DNA from: Alphaproteobacteria bacterium
GTDB taxonomy: Bacteria > Pseudomonadota > Alphaproteobacteria > Reyranellales > Reyranellaceae
Length of the DNA: 10,894 bases
Direction of reading: 5' to 3'
Assembly: GCA_013290035.1 (NCBI GenBank)
Contig: JABCYT010000051.1
Span: 1 to 10,894, forward strand
Below are positions 6,689 to 10,894 of the stretch, piece after piece. A program made the position numbers and the translations under genes. The number at the start of each line of letters is the position of its first letter. Within the stretch, counting starts at the first letter, position 1. Below the pieces are notes generated by a model. That model saw only the letters and a program-made list of their open reading frames with translations, had not been told where the DNA came from and made no database searches.

Positions 6689-6698
6689 CGACTCATGA
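6666..6698 (+). CDS. Short leader ORF coupled to the CHRD lipoprotein gene
   Basis: Ten codons (MMEKGRAADS) and a TGA. The stop overlaps the start of the CHRD gene as ATGA (6695-6698), the classic arrangement for translational coupling. GAGGAGG is 6 nt upstream. A ribosome finishing here would be placed on the CHRD start codon, which has only a poorly spaced Shine-Dalgarno sequence of its own. No in-frame alternative start exists for the CHRD gene back to the TGA at 6635-6637. The peptide itself probably has no function. Coincidence is possible. Confidence 0.4.
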   Translation: MMEKGRAADS

Positions 6699-7150
6699 TT
6701 GCCGCCGTCGTCCGTGCCGTTTCGGTCCTGGCCGTCCTGCTCCTGGCGGGCTGCTCGTTCTATCTGAGCGAGCCCCGGGTGCCGAAGACCGACCTCAGGG
6801 CCACCCTCAACGGCTCCAACGAGGTGCCGCCGACGCAGAGCGGCGGCAGCGGCTATTTCGAGGCGGTCTACCGGCCCTCGACCAAGGTGCTGGAATATCG
6901 CCTGAACCTGGTGGGGCTGAGCGGTCCGATCACGATGGGCTACCTGCACGGGCCGGCCGAACCTGCTGAAAACGCCCAGCAGGTCGCGCCCATCAACATC
7001 CCGATCTACGACAATACGATCTGGGACGGCGTGACGCTCACCGAGGAACAGGCCGCCGAAGTCGTCGCCGGCCGCTGGTATGTCGAGGTCAGGACCATCC
7101 AATATCCCGACGGCGAGATCCGCGGGCAGATCCTGCCGACGCGGAGATAG
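6695..7150 (+). CDS. CHRD-domain lipoprotein
   Basis: Exported lipoprotein of 151 residues. The signal peptide has hydrophobic SVLAVLLLAGC with lipobox LAGC and lipidated Cys20. A CHRD domain follows, with beta-rich sequence from TDLRATLNGSNEVPP (32-46) through GSGYFEAVY (52-59) and GYLHGPAEP (82-90) to LTEEQAAEVVAGRWYVEVRT (115-134) and PDGEIRGQI (138-146), the hallmark end of the domain. CHRD domains were first defined in chordin. In bacteria they occur in secreted or surface proteins of unknown role; binding to protein or surface partners is only inferred. A single domain fills the whole mature protein. It converges with the COG3618 amidohydrolase gene, 9 bp apart. Expression may depend on the overlapping leader ORF. 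Confidence 0.9.
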   Translation: MIAAVVRAVSVLAVLLLAGCSFYLSEPRVPKTDLRATLNGSNEVPPTQSGGSGYFEAVYRPSTKVLEYRLNLVGLSGPITMGYLHGPAEPAENAQQVAPINIPIYDNTIWDGVTLTEEQAAEVVAGRWYVEVRTIQYPDGEIRGQILPTRR

Positions 7151-7159
7151 TTCCCGGAC

Positions 7160-7987
7160 TTAGTCGAACTTGTAGTTCCAGCCGATCCACTGGGCGAGGC
7201 CGCGGCCCATCACCTTCTCGAGGTCCTGGCCTTTCAGCCACGGCAGCTCCTCGGTGAACAGGGTCACGCACTGGCGGTAGGTGCACGGCATTCGCGTGAT
7301 GTCGGTGCCCCAGAAGAAACGGTCGGGCCCGTAGGCGTCGAAGATGCGGCGTAGCCCGTCATGCAGGTTCTTGAACGGATAGGGATGCGTGGAATAGCCC
7401 GGTGCACCGGTCGCCTTGACGGCGACGTTGGGCAGCTTGGCGAGCGCGCAGAGCGCGTCGAGATTGCCGAAGGCCTTGTCGTCCTTCTCCAGCCGCAGCA
7501 GGCCGCAATGATCGATGATCAGTTTTAGCCGCGGATGGGCCTCGGCGATCTTCCGGAAGGTCGGCAGGAACAGGCCGGCCATGGTGGCGACCGGGATGCC
7601 TTCCTTCTCGGCGGCGGGCCACACCCAGTCGAGCTTGCCCTCGTGCAGGTCCTTCTGCTGCTCGGGATAGAGCAGCGCCCAGCGCAGGCCCATCATGCCG
7701 GGCTGGTTGCGCCAGCCCTGGATGCGCTTGCGGCTTGCCGGATCGTCGAGCGGGAACTGGCCCATGACGGCGAAGCGGTCGGGATATTTCTTCGCCGCGT
7801 CGAGCGCGAGCTGGTTGGAGGTCGGATCCCAGCTGTAGGGCGGGTGGATCAAGGCGGCGTCGACGCCGGCCTCGTCCATCTCCTTCAGCGCTTCCTCGGC
7901 GGTGAATTTCGACACCTTGCGGTGCAGGCCGCTGGGCGGCGTCACGGTCTGCGACCAGATATGGATCTGCGCGTCGATGATCTTCAT
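7160..7987 (-). CDS. COG3618-type amidohydrolase (lactonase-like, TIM barrel)
   Basis: Protein of 275 residues of the predicted metal-dependent hydrolase group that includes L-rhamnono-lactonase, 4-sulfomuconolactone hydrolase and 2-pyrone-4,6-dicarboxylate hydrolase (LigI). Landmarks: MKIIDAQIHIW at the first strand (His9), ALIHPP (45-50), LIIDHCG (156-162) and FFWGTDITR (224-232) with the conserved Asp229. The usual His-x-His of the first strand is Gln7-x-His9 here, so metal binding may be altered or absent; LigI is an example of a family member reported to work without a metal. AGGAGG 6 nt before the ATG at 7987 supports the start. It diverges from the methyltransferase gene over 56 bp. 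It is unrelated in sequence to the COG2159 protein in this window beyond the shared fold. Substrate unknown; a lactone or cyclic ester is the likely class. Confidence 0.88.
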   Translation of the reverse strand: MKIIDAQIHIWSQTVTPPSGLHRKVSKFTAEEALKEMDEAGVDAALIHPPYSWDPTSNQLALDAAKKYPDRFAVMGQFPLDDPASRKRIQGWRNQPGMMGLRWALLYPEQQKDLHEGKLDWVWPAAEKEGIPVATMAGLFLPTFRKIAEAHPRLKLIIDHCGLLRLEKDDKAFGNLDALCALAKLPNVAVKATGAPGYSTHPYPFKNLHDGLRRIFDAYGPDRFFWGTDITRMPCTYRQCVTLFTEELPWLKGQDLEKVMGRGLAQWIGWNYKFD

Positions 7988-8003
7988 GGCGTTCCTCCTG
8001 GCG

Positions 8004-8014
8004 TGATACTATCA
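8004..8014. promoter_or_regulatory. Perfect 11-bp palindrome between divergent genes
   Basis: TGATA-C-TATCA sits in the 56-bp gap between the COG3618 hydrolase gene (minus) and the methyltransferase gene (plus), about 16 and 29 bp from their start codons. In this GC-rich DNA it is the most AT-rich spot of the gap and could hold overlapping -10 elements or an operator for both genes. This is inference from position and symmetry only. Confidence 0.3.
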
Positions 8015-8043
8015 GGCATTCGCGCCGCTGATGGAGCATCCCG

Positions 8044-8853
8044 ATGGTGGCGACCGACAAGGTGTTCGCCGGGTCGATCCCCGAAATCTACGATCACTTC
8101 CTGGTTCCGCTCATCTTCGAACCCTATGCGGCCGATCTTGCCGGCCGGGTCGCCCTGGCTCAACCGCGCGACGTGCTGGAAACGGCTGCGGGAACCGGCG
8201 TGCTGACGCGAGCGCTCGCATCGCGGCTGGCGCCGTCGACGCGCCTCGTGGCGACCGACCTCAACCAGCCGATGCTCGACCAGGCCGCTCGGCGACAGGC
8301 CGCCGGCCGAACCGAGTGGAAACAGGCCGACGCGCTGGCGCTGCCGTTCGGCGATGGCGGCTTCGATGTCGTAGCCTGCCAGTTCGGGGTGATGTTCTTT
8401 CCCGACAAGGTCCAGGGATACAAGGAGGCGCGCCGGGTGCTGCGGCCGGGCGGTCGTTTCCTGTTCAACGTGTGGGACCGCATCGAGGAGAACGACTTCG
8501 CCCATGTGGTGACGGAGGCGCTGGCAGGCGTGTTCCCGGACGATCCCCCGCGCTTCATGGCGCGCACGCCGCATGGCCACCATGACGTCGGCCGGATCCG
8601 GCAGGACCTGAAGAGCGCGGGCTTCGCCGACATTTCCGTCGACGCCGTCGACGCCACAAGCAAGGCCGCCTCGGCCCGCCATGCGGCAGTGGCCTTTTGT
8701 CAGGGAACGCCGCTGCGCAACGAGATCGAAGCGCGCGATGCGTCACGCCTGGAAGAAGCCACGAACCAGGCCGCCGCTGCCCTGGCGCAGCGCTTCGGCG
8801 CGGCCGCCATCGAGGGCCGCATCCGGGCCCTCGTGATCACCGCCGCACGCTGA
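8044..8853 (+). CDS. Class I SAM-dependent methyltransferase
   Basis: Cytosolic Rossmann-fold methyltransferase of 269 residues, UbiE/methyltransferase-11 type. Motif I is VLETAAGTGVLTRALA (44-59), the acidic ribose-binding residue is Asp72 in VATDLNQPMLDQA, the adenine-contact region is QADALALPFGDGGFDVV (94-110), and the post-motif strand is RVLRPGGRFLFNVWD (131-145). The C-terminal third, which would bind the acceptor, is not recognisable, so the substrate is unknown. The ATG at 8044 has GGAG 7 nt upstream. The ATG at 8031 lies in another frame, and its second codon region is part of that Shine-Dalgarno sequence. The gene stops 3 bp from the end of the converging aldo/keto reductase gene. 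Confidence 0.9.
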   Translation: MVATDKVFAGSIPEIYDHFLVPLIFEPYAADLAGRVALAQPRDVLETAAGTGVLTRALASRLAPSTRLVATDLNQPMLDQAARRQAAGRTEWKQADALALPFGDGGFDVVACQFGVMFFPDKVQGYKEARRVLRPGGRFLFNVWDRIEENDFAHVVTEALAGVFPDDPPRFMARTPHGHHDVGRIRQDLKSAGFADISVDAVDATSKAASARHAAVAFCQGTPLRNEIEARDASRLEEATNQAAAALAQRFGAAAIEGRIRALVITAAR

Positions 8854-8856
8854 GGT

Positions 8857-9885
8857 CTAATTCGGTGTCGGCGCTGCAGGATCGAGCAGCTTCTCGCGCT
8901 TGAGCTCGCTCCACAGCTCGGCCGGGATCTTGGCCGACAGGCGCGCCACGTTCTGTTTCACCTCGGTGACGCTGAGCGCCCCCGGGATCACCGCGCAGAG
9001 CGCGGGATGGAACAGCGGGAACTGCATGGCGGCCGCGCCCAGGTCGACGCCGTGGCGTTGGCACACCGCCTCGATCTTCTGCGCCTTCTCGACCAGCGGT
9101 GCCGGGGCGGCGGCATAGTCGTGGGTGACGCCGGGCTTCACGCCGCCCGTCAGGATTCCCGAATTGTAGGGTCCGCCCAGGATCACCGACACACCGCGCT
9201 TCACGCATTCAGGCAGGAACGCATCGAGCCCGCCTTGTTCGAGCAGGGTGTAGCGGCCGGCCAGCAGCATGCAGTCGAAATCGCCGGCCTGGATGAAGCG
9301 CAGGCTGGTGTCCGCTTCGTTGATGCCGACGCCGATGGCGCCGATCACGCCCGCCTTGCGCAGCTCGTCGAGCGCCTTGTAGCCGGAATCCATCACCGTC
9401 TTGAAGCGCTCCTCCAGGACGGCGCGGTCCTTGGTGGTCCAGAAATCGACATCGTGGATCAGCGCGATGTCGATCTTCGCCAGCCCGAGCCGCAGGTGCG
9501 AGTGCTCGAGCGAGCGCATGACGCCGTCATAGCTGTAGTCGAACACCGGCGCGAAGCCCGGCAGGCCGTTCTCGCGGAAGTCGGCGGGCTTCTTCTCGCC
9601 CGGCCTCAGGGGATGCAGGATGCGGCCGATCTTGGTCGACAGCACGAAATCGTCGCGCGGCTTCTCGCGCAGCGCGGCGCCCATGCGCAGCTCGCTGCGG
9701 CCGTAGCCGTAGAACGGCGAGGTGTCGAAGTAGCGCACGCCGCCTTGCCAGGCGGCCTCGCTCAGCGCCATCGCCTCGGCATCCGGGATGGTGGCGCGAA
9801 AGCCGCCCATCGGCGCGCCGCCGAGACCGAGCGTCGTGACTTCGAGCTTGGTCTTGCCGACGCGGCGCTTGGGAAGAACGGTCAT
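8857..9885 (-). CDS. Aldo/keto reductase, aldose-dehydrogenase-like
   Basis: NAD(P)-dependent oxidoreductase of 342 residues with the AKR (alpha/beta)8 barrel. The catalytic tetrad is visible: Asp54 and Tyr59 in FDTSPFYGYG, Lys85 in STKIGR, His144 in LIHDVD. Cofactor-loop sequence GGPYNSGILTGG (237-248) and the overall layout resemble the D-threo-aldose 1-dehydrogenase / pyridoxal 4-dehydrogenase branch, which oxidises sugars or aldehydes. The exact substrate is not predictable. The start ATG (9883-9885) overlaps the stop of the dioxygenase gene as ATGA, with AGGAGG 4 nt upstream. The two genes are therefore one translationally coupled unit and probably act on the same compound. Confidence 0.92.
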   Translation of the reverse strand: MTVLPKRRVGKTKLEVTTLGLGGAPMGGFRATIPDAEAMALSEAAWQGGVRYFDTSPFYGYGRSELRMGAALREKPRDDFVLSTKIGRILHPLRPGEKKPADFRENGLPGFAPVFDYSYDGVMRSLEHSHLRLGLAKIDIALIHDVDFWTTKDRAVLEERFKTVMDSGYKALDELRKAGVIGAIGVGINEADTSLRFIQAGDFDCMLLAGRYTLLEQGGLDAFLPECVKRGVSVILGGPYNSGILTGGVKPGVTHDYAAAPAPLVEKAQKIEAVCQRHGVDLGAAAMQFPLFHPALCAVIPGALSVTEVKQNVARLSAKIPAELWSELKREKLLDPAAPTPN

Positions 9886-10766
9886 GCGGCCTCCTGCGCG
9901 ACCGTCGGGCCGTCGCTCCTGGTGGTGGTCCGGCGCATGTCGCGCACGATGCTGAGGTCGTCGAAGCGGCGCACGCGGTGCATGGTGGCGCGGTTGTCCC
10001 AGATCACCAGGTCATGCTGCGTCCAGCGGTGCGAATAGACGAACTCGGGCTGGGTGGCGTGTTCGGCGAGGTCGCGGATGAAGGCCATCGCTTCGGGCTG
10101 CGGCCAGCCCAGGATGGCGCCGATATGGGCCGACAGGAAGAGCGACTTGCGCCCCGAGCCGGGATGCGTGCGCACCAGCCGGTGGCGCACGGGCTTCATC
10201 GCCACGCGCTCGTCGGGCAGGAACTCGGCGAAGCCGAGCTGGCCGCGCGAATAGATCAGCGAATGCTCGCACACCAGATCCTCGATCTCGGCCTTGGTCG
10301 CGGCGTCCAGCGCATCGTAGGCCGCGCGCATGTCGGCGAACTCGGTATTGCCGCCGTCGGTCGTCACGATGCGTCCGCTCAGAATCGAATACTTGGCCGG
10401 CACGGCGCGGAACGAGGCGTCGGAGTGCCACAGACGGTTGCCCAGCGCCGCCATGCGCCGCTTGTTGTCGCGCGCGAGCTTGTGGCCTTCCTTGTCGAGG
10501 TTGGAGACGTCGGCGAAGGCCGGATCGAGGCGCAGCTCCGAACTGCGCACCGTCGAATTGGCGCCCTCCTCGAGCGGGCCGAAATTGCGCGTGAAGGCGA
10601 GCTGCTGCTGGTCGCTGATGGCCTGGCCGGGCAGGACCAGCACGGCGTAGCGGTTCATGCCGTCGTCGATCGCGGCAACTTCGGCGGCCGTGAGCGGCTG
10701 GCGCGCATCGATGCCGGTCATGCGCGCGCCGATATGGGTCGTGAGGGGATGGGTTTCGATGGGCAT
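9882..10766 (-). CDS. TfdA-like Fe(II)/2-oxoglutarate dioxygenase
   Basis: Oxygenase of 294 residues of the TauD/TfdA family, closest by eye to TfdA (2,4-dichlorophenoxyacetate dioxygenase). The iron ligands are His114 and Asp116 in LWHSDASF and His263 in WDNRATMH. Thr141 in GGNTEFADMRAAYDAL and Arg275 (or Arg279) fit 2-oxoglutarate binding. Further TfdA-like blocks are LVRTHPGSGRKSLF (197-210) and EHATQPEFVYSHRW (235-248). Such enzymes hydroxylate next to an ether or acid group, releasing succinate and CO2. Related tfdA-alpha genes are known in Bradyrhizobium without herbicide exposure, so the natural substrate may be a plant phenoxy or aryl acid. The start at 10766 gives MPIETHPL. A start at 10850 would add 28 residues translated from the repeat upstream and is rejected. 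The nearest Shine-Dalgarno-like sequence (GAGGAGG, complement of 10781-10787) is 14 nt away and lies in that repeat. Confidence 0.93.
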   Translation of the reverse strand: MPIETHPLTTHIGARMTGIDARQPLTAAEVAAIDDGMNRYAVLVLPGQAISDQQQLAFTRNFGPLEEGANSTVRSSELRLDPAFADVSNLDKEGHKLARDNKRRMAALGNRLWHSDASFRAVPAKYSILSGRIVTTDGGNTEFADMRAAYDALDAATKAEIEDLVCEHSLIYSRGQLGFAEFLPDERVAMKPVRHRLVRTHPGSGRKSLFLSAHIGAILGWPQPEAMAFIRDLAEHATQPEFVYSHRWTQHDLVIWDNRATMHRVRRFDDLSIVRDMRRTTTRSDGPTVAQEAA

Positions 10767-10773
10767 GAGCGGA

Positions 10774-10831
10774 TCATATGCCTCCTCAGCGAAGCTGGGG
10801 AGGTGGCCCGAAGGGCCGGAGGGGTCATATG
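10774..10831. repeat. Two-hairpin intergenic repeat, copy A (minus orientation)
   Basis: Hairpin 1: arms 10781-10790 and 10794-10803 around GAA, with one G-T pair. Hairpin 2: GGCCC (10805-10809) and GGGCC (10813-10817), also around GAA. The box CGGAGGGGTCAT (10817-10828) is the exact reverse complement of 10849-10860 in copy B. TCATATG occurs directly on both sides (10774-10780 and 10825-10831), as a target duplication or as element ends. The element ends 7 bp from the dioxygenase ATG and contains its only Shine-Dalgarno-like sequence. Confidence 0.75.
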
Positions 10832-10848
10832 CGTCGGAGACAACGCTC

Positions 10849-10894
10849 ATGACCCCTCCGTCCGCTGCGCGGACACCACCCCACGTAGGACGTG
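10849..10894. repeat. Two-hairpin intergenic repeat, copy B (plus orientation, cut by window end)
   Basis: The box ATGACCCCTCCG (10849-10860) is followed by hairpin GTCCGC-TGC-GCGGAC (10860-10874), a spacer ACCACCC, and hairpin CACGT-AGG-ACGTG (10882-10894). This has the same architecture as copy A read on the opposite strand, with different stem sequences. The copies face away from each other across a 20-bp centre (10829-10848). The element probably continues past the window, since CCC before CACGT lacks its partner. Confidence 0.7.

Noticed and set aside
9007..10038. Plus-strand 343-codon frame opposite the aldo/keto reductase gene
   Set aside because: Antisense artefact; the reductase tetrad and a coupled start support the minus strand.
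10767..10850. 28-codon N-terminal extension of the dioxygenase
   Set aside because: Encoded entirely by the hairpin repeats; TfdA-like proteins begin near the MPIETHPL start.

Overview
The window is GC-rich DNA with strong G/C preference at third codon positions, short intergenic gaps and hairpin-forming dispersed repeats. Together with the gene families present (PuuE-type deacetylase, class I aspartate aminotransferase of about 400 residues, TfdA-like dioxygenase, COG2159 and COG3618 amidohydrolases), this suggests a free-living, metabolically versatile alphaproteobacterium, perhaps of the Rhodospirillales/Reyranella or Bradyrhizobium type. The taxonomic call is inference. No tRNA, rRNA, CRISPR array, transposase or phage gene was seen.

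Layout. (1) 1-168 is the 3' end of a PuuE-like polysaccharide deacetylase gene; it converges with trxC (269-712, minus) across a long imperfect palindrome. (2) trxC diverges from an AMP-forming acyl-CoA ligase gene (803-2368, plus) over 90 bp. (3) 2369-2749 is loosely packed. It holds one small unrecognised minus-strand ORF (2514-2702) with a coding-type GC pattern. A plus-strand lipoprotein gene (2750-3232) follows, carrying a lysozyme/Rpf-like Cys-Glu-Thr-Gly-Gly...Leu-Gln-Phe-Ser signature. (4) 3257-6488 is a three-gene minus-strand operon: COG2159 amidohydrolase, then EamA/DMT permease, then aspartate aminotransferase. (5) 6489-6694 is a divergent intergenic region in which each side carries a tiny leader ORF behind a near-consensus Shine-Dalgarno sequence. 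The plus-strand leader overlaps the start of a CHRD-domain lipoprotein gene (6695-7150) by ATGA. (6) A COG3618 amidohydrolase gene (7160-7987, minus) diverges from a SAM methyltransferase gene (8044-8853, plus) over 56 bp. (7) A translationally coupled pair, TfdA-like 2-oxoglutarate dioxygenase then aldo/keto reductase (10766 down to 8857, minus), ends the coding part. (8) 10774-10894 holds two inverted copies of a two-hairpin repeat directly upstream of the dioxygenase start.

Functionally the window looks like a scavenging/catabolic patch: acyl-CoA activation, two metal-type hydrolases, an oxygenase with its probable partner oxidoreductase, a small-molecule exporter with an aminotransferase, and two secreted lipoproteins. 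The genes sit in several separate small transcription units, so one shared pathway is not established. No clearly new multi-gene system is evident. The best leads are the Rpf-like lipoprotein, the structure-conserving repeat pair, the leader ORFs and the small ORF at 2514-2702.
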